Shown: one piece after another, positions 1 through 5,699 of the stretch
How the letters are laid out: each line of letters begins with the position of its first letter
Numbering within the stretch: position 1 is the first letter of the stretch
Assembly (NCBI GenBank): GCA_017647065.1
Contig: JAGCLI010000154.1
Coordinates: 1-7,629, forward strand
Length of the DNA stretch: 7,629 nucleotides
Reading direction: 5' to 3'
Origin: Bacteroidales bacterium
GTDB taxonomy: Bacteria; Bacteroidota; Bacteroidia; Bacteroidales; P3
Notes under the pieces: generated by a model
Databases searched by the model: none
The model's input: the letters and a program-made list of their open reading frames with translations, nothing else
What the model was told of the DNA's origin: nothing
Translations under genes and position numbers: made by a program

Positions 1-46
1 ATGTACGTATTTTTTTGTTTATAACAAGTCTTTTTATGTATTTTTA
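1..46. other. Intergenic left edge downstream of DAHP synthase
   Basis: T-rich sequence after the DAHP synthase stop. A weak 5-bp stem (TTGTT/AACAA around TAT, near 15-27) is followed by TCTTTTT only on the plus strand, where no gene is seen to end. I see no clear terminator for the leftward gene and no coding sequence here. Confidence 0.3.
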
Positions 47-1102
47 TTAGTTTATTTTAATAATTTCATCTTGCAATTTAACAGATTCCTTATGTATAAG
101 CTCAAAAATTTCCTTTATAAAACTTTCTGAAACGCCTGCAGTCTTTGCATATTCCATTCTATCAAAAAGTAACTTATTCCATCTATTCATCTGTAAAACA
201 GATATATTTGATTCTTTCTTAATTTGTGCAATCTTATTTGACACATTCATTCTTTCAGATAATAACTCTATAAGTTTATTATCTATTTCGTCTATTTCTT
301 TCCTTAAAATATTTATTTTTTCTGGCAAAATATTTTCTTCAGTCTTTGAAATAATTAAACTATTTAATAAACTTTTAAATTCTTCTATTGATAATTGTTG
401 TTTAGAATCTGTTTTTGCTTCCTTAGGATTATGATGTACCTCTATCATTAAGCCATCTAATCCTAAATTCATTGCAGTTTGAGAAAGTGATTCTACCAAT
501 TCGCTTTTTCCTGCTATATGACTTGGATCGCAAATTATGTTTAAATCAGGAAATATTCTTTTTAATTCTATTGGAATTTGCCACAGTGGAGTTTGACGAT
601 AATCTCCATTGTCTGTTAAAGAGAATCCTCTATGTATGGCGCAAATATTTTCAATTCCTGCTTTCTTTAACCTTTCAATTGCACCTATCCATAATTTTAA
701 ATCTGGATTTAATGGGTTTTTAATAAAGATTGGTATTTTTTCTCCCTTTAATGCTTCTGCAATATCTTGAACCGAAAAAGGATTAGTTGTTGTTCTCGCT
801 CCTATCCACAAGGCATCTATCCCTGAGGCTAAGCATTGCTCAACGTGATTAGGGTTTGCAACCTCTGTACAAACCTTTAATGAAAATTCTTTCCTTATTT
901 CTTGCAACCAATTCAACGCCTCTACTCCTACACCTTCAAATTCAGATGGGCGAGTTCTTGGTTTCCAAACACCTGCTCTAAAATAATTGATATTGAATTC
1001 TGCAATCCCTTTTGCTATTTCTCTAAGTTGTTGATAGCTTTCTGCCGAACAAGGTCCTGCTATAAGCATTTTATTAGTTAAGCCCAAGGTTGATGTTTTC
1101 AT
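47..1102 (-). CDS. Bifunctional DAHP synthase / chorismate mutase (AroQ type)
   Basis: Cytoplasmic enzyme of aromatic amino acid synthesis. The N-terminal half should condense phosphoenolpyruvate and erythrose 4-phosphate to DAHP, and the C-terminal part should convert chorismate to prephenate. Residues 1-250 carry the DAHP synthase blocks: AGPCSAES at 15-22, KPRTRPSEF at 47-55, IGART at 100-104, HRG at 157-159, DPSH at 192-195 and EVHHNP at 221-226. The expected metal ligands Cys18, His195, Glu221 and Asp232 are all present. Residues 260-345 are a helical AroQ chorismate mutase; Arg267, Arg284, Lys295, Arg308 and Gln344 align with the usual active-site residues, but Trp309 follows Arg308 where E. 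coli has a Glu. The length of 351 aa fits this Bacteroidota fusion. I see no separate ACT-like regulatory domain. The ATG at 1102 lies 29 nt inside the upstream small gene; Met12 (codon 1069-1067, 4 nt after that gene's stop) is an alternative start. The usual neighbours (prephenate dehydratase or dehydrogenase) are not in view. Confidence 0.93.
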   Translation of the reverse strand: MKTSTLGLTNKMLIAGPCSAESYQQLREIAKGIAEFNINYFRAGVWKPRTRPSEFEGVGVEALNWLQEIRKEFSLKVCTEVANPNHVEQCLASGIDALWIGARTTTNPFSVQDIAEALKGEKIPIFIKNPLNPDLKLWIGAIERLKKAGIENICAIHRGFSLTDNGDYRQTPLWQIPIELKRIFPDLNIICDPSHIAGKSELVESLSQTAMNLGLDGLMIEVHHNPKEAKTDSKQQLSIEEFKSLLNSLIISKTEENILPEKINILRKEIDEIDNKLIELLSERMNVSNKIAQIKKESNISVLQMNRWNKLLFDRMEYAKTAGVSESFIKEIFELIHKESVKLQDEIIKIN

Positions 1103-1271
1103 TTAATGTTTTACTATAAACAGATTGCGATTTTAAGTAAGAAACTACTTTTTTTATTGATTCTTCTTCGGGACTCACTACATAATCCTTACTCAACAAT
1201 ATTTCTTCTTGATGTTTTAAATCTTGTTCCCAAAGTTCAATTTGTTCATAAACATAGTAAAAATCTATCAT
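1074..1271 (-). CDS. Small conserved-looking hypothetical protein, 65 aa
   Basis: I do not recognise this family. The 65-residue product is strongly charged. It has an aromatic, acidic start (MIDFYYVYEQIELWEQ), a middle rich in Glu and Lys, and no membrane segment or signal peptide, so it is probably a small helical cytoplasmic protein. Support for its being real: a good AGGTGA Shine-Dalgarno sequence (1281-1276) lies 4 nt before the ATG, which is rare in this window; the composition looks protein-like; and it occupies the otherwise empty space between the sigma and DAHP synthase genes in the same direction. Its last 29 nt overlap the DAHP synthase start, which suggests translational coupling. 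The start codon lies inside one arm of a 13-bp inverted repeat. It could still be a chance ORF. Confidence 0.6.
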   Translation of the reverse strand: MIDFYYVYEQIELWEQDLKHQEEILLSKDYVVSPEEESIKKVVSYLKSQSVYSKTLNENINLGLN

Positions 1272-1330
1272 ATAATCACCTATTTAATTAAACAATCATT
1301 TTCGTTTAAACGCAAGATGATTATATGATA
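1266..1330. repeat. 13-bp perfect inverted repeat over the start of the 65-aa gene
   Basis: The arms TATCATATAATCA (1266-1278) and TGATTATATGATA (1318-1330) are exact reverse complements, separated by 39 nt. In the leftward transcript the second arm to be made contains the AUG of the 65-aa gene and the end of its Shine-Dalgarno sequence. The loop also holds the palindromes CGTTTAAACG (1303-1312) and TTTAATTAAA (1283-1292). A competing 6-bp stem, AATCAT (1322-1317) with ATGATT (1299-1294), shares bases with the first arm. No U-run follows, so this is not a standard terminator. A role as RNA switch or DNA operator is inference. Confidence 0.6.
1276..1281 (-). promoter_or_regulatory. Shine-Dalgarno sequence of the 65-aa gene
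   Basis: The minus strand reads AGGTGA, then TTAT, then ATG. This is an unusually strong ribosome-binding site for this window, where most starts have only A/T-rich leaders. It supports the start at 1271. Its 3' half (TGA) is part of the inverted-repeat arm at 1266-1278. Confidence 0.55.
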
Positions 1331-1348
1331 TTGTTTTAAAGAGAAAAT

Positions 1349-1936
1349 TTAAACAGTTAAAAGCATAGATTTTTCTTCTGCCATTTTTCTCATATTAAGC
1401 AAAGCATACCTCATTCTACCTAATGCTGTATTGATGCTAACCCCGGTTTTCTCTGCTATTTCCTTGAAAGACATATCTGCATAGTGCCTCATAATTAGCA
1501 CTCTTCTTTGTTCCTCTGGCAATTGTTTTATAAGATATCTTACATCTCTACTAATCTGTTTTTTTATTATTACAGTTTCAATAGAATCCTCAAAATTACC
1601 AATCACATCAAAGACATTAACTTCATCGGTTGAACGAACACATTTTATTTTTTGTTCTCTTCTAAAATGATCAATTATAAGGTTATGTGCAATTCTCATA
1701 ATCCATTGAACGAACTTACCTTCCTCTCTGTAAGTTCCACTTCTAAGCACATGAACTACTTTTATAAGAGTATCTTGAAAGATGTCATCAGAGGCATCTT
1801 TATCCTTAACAACAGAATGTATATAATTATAAAGTTTTTGTTGATGTCTAGCTACAAGAGTGTTAAAAACATCTACCTCGCCATTAATATACGCTTGCAC
1901 TAATTCGTAGTCGCTTCTATTTTCTATTTGTTTCAT
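1349..1936 (-). CDS. RNA polymerase sigma factor, ECF-like sigma-70 family
   Basis: A 195-aa two-domain sigma factor that would direct core RNA polymerase to a subset of promoters. Region 2 spans about residues 24-93: DDIFQDTLIKV at 50-60 is region 2.2, and the WIMRIAHNLIIDHFRR block at 78-93 covers regions 2.3-2.4 and ends in the basic residues that contact the -10 element. A linker of about 35 residues follows. Region 4 (about 130-186) contains LPEEQRRVL and the helix-turn-helix MSFKEIAEKTGVS (155-167), followed by an Arg/Lys-rich recognition helix. There are no regions 1 or 3, as expected for the ECF class. No anti-sigma or TonB-linked gene is adjacent, so it is not the usual SusC/D-type ECF pair, and the target genes cannot be read from context. 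The ATG at 1936 has no Shine-Dalgarno sequence, only an A/T-rich leader. It has its own promoter at 2089-2119. Confidence 0.95.
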   Translation of the reverse strand: MKQIENRSDYELVQAYINGEVDVFNTLVARHQQKLYNYIHSVVKDKDASDDIFQDTLIKVVHVLRSGTYREEGKFVQWIMRIAHNLIIDHFRREQKIKCVRSTDEVNVFDVIGNFEDSIETVIIKKQISRDVRYLIKQLPEEQRRVLIMRHYADMSFKEIAEKTGVSINTALGRMRYALLNMRKMAEEKSMLLTV

Positions 1937-2088
1937 AAGATTAAACTTTTTTTATAAATATAACGCACCAAGAGGCGTTAAATATTCTTTTATACAATAC
2001 TAATTTATTTTTTGTTTAAATTTTAAAAAAAGTAATAATCCTATCTATAAGCGTACTATTTTCGTTTGTAAATTTATTATTTTGGTTG
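1937..2088 (-). promoter_or_regulatory. Long 5' leader of the sigma gene with a possible hairpin
   Basis: From the predicted promoter to the sigma ATG there are about 145-150 nt with no ORF of note, long for this compact region. Near its 3' end the stem TAACGC (1961-1966) pairs with GCGTTA (1975-1980) around an 8-nt loop. It can extend by five A/T pairs (AATAT with ATATT) across a 2-nt bulge. The hairpin sits 25-44 nt before the ATG and no U-run follows it, so it is not a clear terminator. I do not recognise a known riboswitch. Confidence 0.35.
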
Positions 2089-2119
2089 CAAAAATAAAAA
2101 ATATTTTAATTCTAACAAA
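2089..2119 (-). promoter_or_regulatory. Bacteroidota-type promoter of the sigma gene
   Basis: On the minus strand, TTTG (2119-2116), a 19-nt spacer, then TATTTTTG (2096-2089) running on as TTTGCA. This matches the published Bacteroides consensus TTTG-N19-20-TAnnTTTG. It starts 27 nt after the stop of the glycosyltransferase gene, so sigma can be transcribed independently of the upstream ZIP-GT2 unit. It is the best promoter match in the window. Confidence 0.7.
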
Positions 2120-2146
2120 TATTTCCAATAAAAAATTGATTTTTTT

Positions 2147-4108
2147 TTACTTTTGACCTAAATCTTTAAAACATTTAAACAAAATATTCACATCATTATA
2201 TACGCTATAATTCCTTGCGTATAATAGCTTTAATTTTTGTTTATCCGATTCATGTAATTTTTCATTTTTCAAAGCATCTAATGGTGAAAGAATAGATTTT
2301 TTTAGATTTGGCAAACCTTTTGCTTTTTCATCTTTTTTATTTCCGTACCCTATCCAAGTCCTAAAATTCAAAAGAACCAAAAAACAATTCTTTAAATAGC
2401 CAAAAGGATTCTTTACAAACCACATTAAAATCAAAGAAAAAATTAACAAAAGTAAAGAACTAATAAAATCAAACATTCGTTTTTTTCTCTTATTATCTTC
2501 GTTTGTAATACTATTTAAAGTAACCACATAAAGATCTGTTGGAGAATTTATTGTGTTGCTACCAATTATAAAATCAGCCGTTGGAGGTGCTATTGTAAAC
2601 TTCACATTAGTTTTAGCCAAACGATTCATCAAACTATTTATACTTGATTGGCTCAAACTCTTTGCAGAAAATATCACTTCCGTTATAGAATAAATTCTAA
2701 TAATATCATCTATTTGAGAAACATTTCCAACAAAACTTTCTTTACTTGGCTTATCTCCCACACTAACAAGTGCAATAAACTCTGGATTTAAACTTGTTGA
2801 ATGAATCAAATTTGCTATTCTTTCAGCCTCTTGTTCATCTGCAATGATAGCACATCGTAAAAAATCTTCATTTTTAAAAGATAATTTCCCAGAACGTAAA
2901 AATTTAATAGCAAGTCTAACAATCAACAACACGCCTAAGCTCATTACAGATCCCATCACAACTAATGCCCTTGAATATCTTAATTCTGATGGCAATAAAG
3001 AATAGAAGACCAAAAGCACAAGCATACCCGAGAAAATTCCCGAAATAATTTTTGGTATTCTTATCTTCTTTGAATACCCACCAGCTACATAAACAGATGT
3101 CAAAAGGATAAGAATATAACACGGAACGGCAAATAACATATAATGAGCAGGATAATAATCTTCCCAACCCCAATAATAAATTGCCCAAGCCTTTTCTAAA
3201 AAATAAAATCCAAGATAAATAAGAACAAAATCAAAGAAAGGCAAAGCAAAAGTCTTGAATATTCTTGAAAAAAAGCCCAAAAACGCCTTAATCCAAATAG
3301 CTAACTTAATTATAAAACTATATAACTTATTTTGTTTAGCATCTAAATGTTTCTTAGCAAAGATCGCCATTGCATTATAGAAGGTATAAACATAGTTAAG
3401 GCTTGATTTCTTTGTTGATTCACCCTTATAATGTATTATTGTTGCTTCCGGATAATAATAATTCTTATATCCTCCAAGAGTTATTCTATAAGACAAATCA
3501 ATATCCTCGCCATACATAAAATAATCCTCATCAAGCAATCCCACCTTATCCAAACACTCCTTTCTCATCATCATATATGCCCCTGCAAGAATATCTACTT
3601 GATTTGTTTCTTCGTACGAAAGATGTCCCATGTAATATTGAGCATATTTTTTTGAAGTAGGAAACAAAGAAGTCAAACCACTCATCTTGCAAAAACTTGC
3701 CCAAGGAGTTGGAAAACCTCGTTTACTTTCTTTAAGTATGTTTCCCTGTCCGTCAATCATCTTTATTCCCAAACCACCACAATCCTTATGAGAATCCATA
3801 AAAGCAATACATTTTTCAAAAGTATCTTCCTCCACAACAGTATCAGGATTCAATAAAAGAATATACTCACCTTTTGCAATTCTCATTGCCTGATTATTAG
3901 CCTTAGCAAAGCCTACATTTTCCTTATTTTCAATCAATAAAAATTCTGCAAACTTTTCTTTAAGCATTTTCACAGAACCATCAACCGAGTTATTATCTAC
4001 AATCAACACTTCTGCATCAATATTTTTTATAGCCTTTTGAACAGAATACAAACAATGCTCCAAAAAATATTCTACGTTATAATTTACTATTACAATCGAT
4101 AATTTCAT
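2147..4108 (-). CDS. GT2 glycosyltransferase fused to a WcaJ/WbaP-like membrane protein with a degenerate sugar-phosphotransferase end
   Basis: A 653-aa membrane protein, probably making a cell-surface polysaccharide or lipid-linked glycan at the inner membrane. Residues 3-240 are a rhamnosyltransferase-like GT2 domain: IVIVNYN, the nucleotide-binding VDNNS with Asp38, NPD at 87-89, and EDIDLSYR at 201-208 with the likely catalytic acidic residues. Four membrane helices follow (about 289-308, 321-343, 353-373, 380-403), then a Rossmann-like soluble domain (about 413-515). This is the order seen in polyprenyl-phosphate hexose-1-phosphate transferases. The C-terminus begins like their catalytic domain (KKRMFDF at 542-548 plus a helix) and ends like it (NYSVYNDVNILFKCFKDL, about 633-650). 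The stretch between is only about 70 residues, with no Asp-Glu catalytic pair, so the second activity is probably lost. The start is ATG 4108, behind GAAGGGA (4123-4117); a TTG two codons earlier is too close to that site. The ZIP gene ends 22 nt upstream. Confidence 0.88.
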   Translation of the reverse strand: MKLSIVIVNYNVEYFLEHCLYSVQKAIKNIDAEVLIVDNNSVDGSVKMLKEKFAEFLLIENKENVGFAKANNQAMRIAKGEYILLLNPDTVVEEDTFEKCIAFMDSHKDCGGLGIKMIDGQGNILKESKRGFPTPWASFCKMSGLTSLFPTSKKYAQYYMGHLSYEETNQVDILAGAYMMMRKECLDKVGLLDEDYFMYGEDIDLSYRITLGGYKNYYYPEATIIHYKGESTKKSSLNYVYTFYNAMAIFAKKHLDAKQNKLYSFIIKLAIWIKAFLGFFSRIFKTFALPFFDFVLIYLGFYFLEKAWAIYYWGWEDYYPAHYMLFAVPCYILILLTSVYVAGGYSKKIRIPKIISGIFSGMLVLLVFYSLLPSELRYSRALVVMGSVMSLGVLLIVRLAIKFLRSGKLSFKNEDFLRCAIIADEQEAERIANLIHSTSLNPEFIALVSVGDKPSKESFVGNVSQIDDIIRIYSITEVIFSAKSLSQSSINSLMNRLAKTNVKFTIAPPTADFIIGSNTINSPTDLYVVTLNSITNEDNKRKKRMFDFISSLLLLIFSLILMWFVKNPFGYLKNCFLVLLNFRTWIGYGNKKDEKAKGLPNLKKSILSPLDALKNEKLHESDKQKLKLLYARNYSVYNDVNILFKCFKDLGQK

Positions 4109-4116
4109 CTTCAAAA

Positions 4117-4123
4117 TCCCTTC
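4117..4123 (-). promoter_or_regulatory. Shine-Dalgarno sequence fixing the GT2 start
   Basis: The minus strand reads GAAGGGA, then 8 nt, then ATG at 4108. The spacing suits this ATG and not the in-frame TTG at 4114, which would be only 2 nt away. The site lies in the 22-nt gap after the ZIP gene, so the glycosyltransferase can be translated on its own from a shared transcript. Confidence 0.55.
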
Positions 4124-4130
4124 TAATAAA

Positions 4131-4898
4131 TCAATGCGACAATAAAACAGCTAACAAAAACGCTACTATCACCACCAAAAATCTTAAAAAATTATATTTA
4201 TGACTTTCCTTAGAATCAAATAATGTACTAATAGAGACATGCAATAAAATACCAACTACAAAACCTATTACATAACCCATAGAATCGTGCAAAAACTCAA
4301 AATAAATACTAAACATAGAACCTAAAACGCCCATTATTGCAAAAACAGACAAGTAAGCAAAAGATTTAAACTTAGAACAACCTCCGAGCATAAAAGCATT
4401 TACAACAAGCATTGCAATAGGAATATTATGCAAAACAACACCTATCAGCAAAGAATAATTAACCACTCCATTAACAACAAGAGCAAATCCTTCTAAAAAC
4501 GCATGTATTGAAACGCCTAACAGCATCATTAAAGCAGGAAGGATAGAATTTTTATCAGAATGATGTTTTTCATCATGCAAATGACCATGTTCCGCACCAT
4601 TTGAAAGCAATTCTAAAACTAATTGCAAAACAAATCCAATCAAAACAAAAAAACCAACACTCAAAAAAGAATGCGAATGTGAATGATGATGAGAATGATG
4701 AGCACAGCTATGAGTTTCTCCTTGCAAAGTAAGAGCCTCAGGAAGTAAATGCACAAAACAAACAGCAAGCAAAAAAGCCCCTCCAAAAACTCCTATATAA
4801 GACAAAATTTTTTCATGCTTTTTTAATACAAAAACAAAACTCCCGCTTAAAATACAAGCAAAAAAGAGTATTAAATAAGACAAAACTATTTCATTCAT
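4131..4898 (-). CDS. ZIP-family divalent metal transporter
   Basis: A 255-aa inner-membrane protein expected to import zinc or a similar divalent metal. About eight hydrophobic helices are visible (roughly 4-24, 33-55, 80-99, 119-141, 148-168, 180-200, 207-225, 236-253). The TM2-like segment has the family block FVHLLPEAL (48-56). TM4 has HAFLEG (His132, Glu136) and TM5 has HNIP (His157, Asn158). Two histidine-rich loops could gather metal: residues 63-76 hold eight His, and residues 104-113 hold five. The usual Glu four residues after the TM5 His is Ile161, so one common metal ligand is missing. I chose the ATG at 4898: an upstream in-frame TTG at 4925 falls inside the predicted -7 promoter box. 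The GT2 gene follows after 22 nt and is probably in the same operon. The substrate cannot be fixed from sequence. Confidence 0.88.
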   Translation of the reverse strand: MNEIVLSYLILFFACILSGSFVFVLKKHEKILSYIGVFGGAFLLAVCFVHLLPEALTLQGETHSCAHHSHHHSHSHSFLSVGFFVLIGFVLQLVLELLSNGAEHGHLHDEKHHSDKNSILPALMMLLGVSIHAFLEGFALVVNGVVNYSLLIGVVLHNIPIAMLVVNAFMLGGCSKFKSFAYLSVFAIMGVLGSMFSIYFEFLHDSMGYVIGFVVGILLHVSISTLFDSKESHKYNFLRFLVVIVAFLLAVLLSH

Positions 4899-4922
4899 AT
4901 CAAAAAATCTATTTTTAATTTG

Positions 4923-4930
4923 CAAAGATA
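4923..4930 (-). promoter_or_regulatory. -7 box of the ZIP-GT2 operon
   Basis: The minus strand reads TATCTTTG, continuing as TTTGCA, which matches the Bacteroidota -7 element TAnnTTTG. It leaves a leader of about 20 nt before the ATG at 4898. No TTTG is visible at the -33 distance; that position is occupied by the opposing promoter's box. Confidence 0.55.
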
Positions 4931-4952
4931 AGACTTTTTAATAGTTAATTTG

Positions 4953-4960
4953 TATCTTTG
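4953..4960 (+). promoter_or_regulatory. -7 box of the TerB/J-VWA operon
   Basis: TATCTTTG followed by CA matches the Bacteroidota TAnnTTTG element and lies 26 nt before the ATG at 4987, giving a leader of about 20 nt. The -33 TTTG is absent at the normal distance; the nearest T-rich stretch (4935-4939) is too close. Confidence 0.55.
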
Positions 4961-4986
4961 CACGAATTTATAACGCAAAAAGTGAT

Positions 4987-5697
4987 ATGGGTATTATAAA
5001 ATGGATAACTACTATATTGGGTCTTTTCAGTGGTGGATTCTGGGGAAGTATTATCGGATACACAGCAGGTTCTTTTATTGAAAAACTTATAAAGAAAGAA
5101 TACTCTCAAGGAGAAGAAAGAGGCGATTTCACAATGGCTTTATTAGTTCTTTCTGCCGCTGTAATGAAAGCCGATGGGAAAATAATGAAATCAGAACTTT
5201 CTTTTGTAAAGGATTTTTTAATAAAAAACTTTGGACAAGAGAGTGCAAGAAATAAACTTGATATTCTTCGACAACTATTAGATAAGGATATTGATCTTTA
5301 TCAATCTTGCGAAAAAGTAAGACTTAACATACCCTATTCATCAAAACTTCAATTGATTCATTATCTTTTTGGAATAGCATGTGCAGATGGATTGTGTAGT
5401 GGCATAGAAAAAGATTTAATTTCAAGAATCGCCAATTTAATTGGTTTATCTATTGCAGATTATAAAACGATTGAAGCAATGTATTTTGAACAAACAGATT
5501 CAGCTTACATTATTTTACAAATCTCAAAAGAAGCCTCAGACGAAGAAGTTAAAAAAGCATACAAAAGAATGTGCATAAAATATCACCCTGACAAAGTAGC
5601 AAGTTTAGGAGAACAAGCACAACAAGCTGCAAAGGAAAAATTCCAAGAAATAAACAATGCTTACGAAAAAATTAAAAAAGAAAGAGGTATAGCATAA
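4987..5697 (+). CDS. DjlA-like protein: TerB domain plus C-terminal DnaJ domain
   Basis: A 236-aa protein likely acting as a membrane-attached co-chaperone that stimulates an Hsp70 (DnaK) partner. Residues 5-35 are hydrophobic and glycine-rich (GGFWGSIIGYTAGSF), resembling a glycine-zipper membrane segment and not a cleaved signal peptide. Residues 48-165 are a helical TerB-like domain with its two acidic repeats, KADGKIMKSE (61-70) and CADGLCSGIE (132-141); such repeats are proposed to bind metal. Residues 171-231 are a J domain with the HPD motif at 200-202, which is essential for Hsp70 contact, so the domain should be active. The arrangement is that of DjlA. The ATG follows an A-rich leader without a Shine-Dalgarno sequence. 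The next gene starts 2 nt after the stop, so the two are almost certainly co-transcribed. The client protein is unknown. Confidence 0.9.
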   Translation: MGIIKWITTILGLFSGGFWGSIIGYTAGSFIEKLIKKEYSQGEERGDFTMALLVLSAAVMKADGKIMKSELSFVKDFLIKNFGQESARNKLDILRQLLDKDIDLYQSCEKVRLNIPYSSKLQLIHYLFGIACADGLCSGIEKDLISRIANLIGLSIADYKTIEAMYFEQTDSAYIILQISKEASDEEVKKAYKRMCIKYHPDKVASLGEQAQQAAKEKFQEINNAYEKIKKERGIA

Positions 5698-5699
5698 CG

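Larger units (their letters stand above)
4921..4962. repeat. 10-bp inverted repeat joining two divergent -7 boxes
   Basis: TGCAAAGATA (4921-4930) and TATCTTTGCA (4953-4962) are exact reverse complements with a 22-nt A/T-rich spacer. The simplest reading is two mirror-image promoters, since both arms are good TAnnTTTG matches. The symmetry could also form an operator. Confidence 0.65.

Noticed and set aside
1..46. Short stem followed by T's as a terminator
   Set aside because: The five-pair A/T stem has its T-run on the plus strand, while the neighbouring gene is transcribed leftwards; no rightward gene ends here in view.
472..723. Plus-strand open frame of 83 codons
   Set aside because: It lies wholly inside the DAHP synthase gene on the other strand, is rich in Leu/Phe from antisense A/T codons, and has no family features.
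1106..1291. Plus-strand open frame of 61 codons
   Set aside because: It is antisense to the 65-aa gene. The minus frame has a Shine-Dalgarno sequence and a charged, protein-like composition; the plus frame is a low-complexity Leu-rich shadow.
1318..1330. TATAAT-like sequence on the minus strand as a promoter of the 65-aa gene
   Set aside because: Bacteroidota primary promoters do not use the E. coli TATAAT box, and no TAnnTTTG or TTTG pair is found here; the match comes from A/T content.
1652..1903. Plus-strand open frame of 83 codons
   Set aside because: It is antisense to conserved sigma regions 2.2-2.4 and has no recognisable features.
2130..2149. A6-TTGA-T6 hairpin at the end of the GT2 gene as a terminator
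   Set aside because: The stem is only A/T pairs, overlaps the stop codon and is not followed by a U-run on the minus strand. Simple A/T richness explains it.
2916..3188. Minus-strand open frame of 90 codons
   Set aside because: It is an out-of-frame shadow within the membrane segment of the GT2 fusion, which is continuous across it in its own frame.
3431..3655. Plus-strand open frame of 74 codons
   Set aside because: It is antisense to the conserved GT2 catalytic region.
4899..4925. TTG start that would lengthen the ZIP protein by nine residues
   Set aside because: The TTG overlaps the predicted -7 promoter box, so it would not be transcribed; the ATG at 4898 begins right at the first membrane helix.
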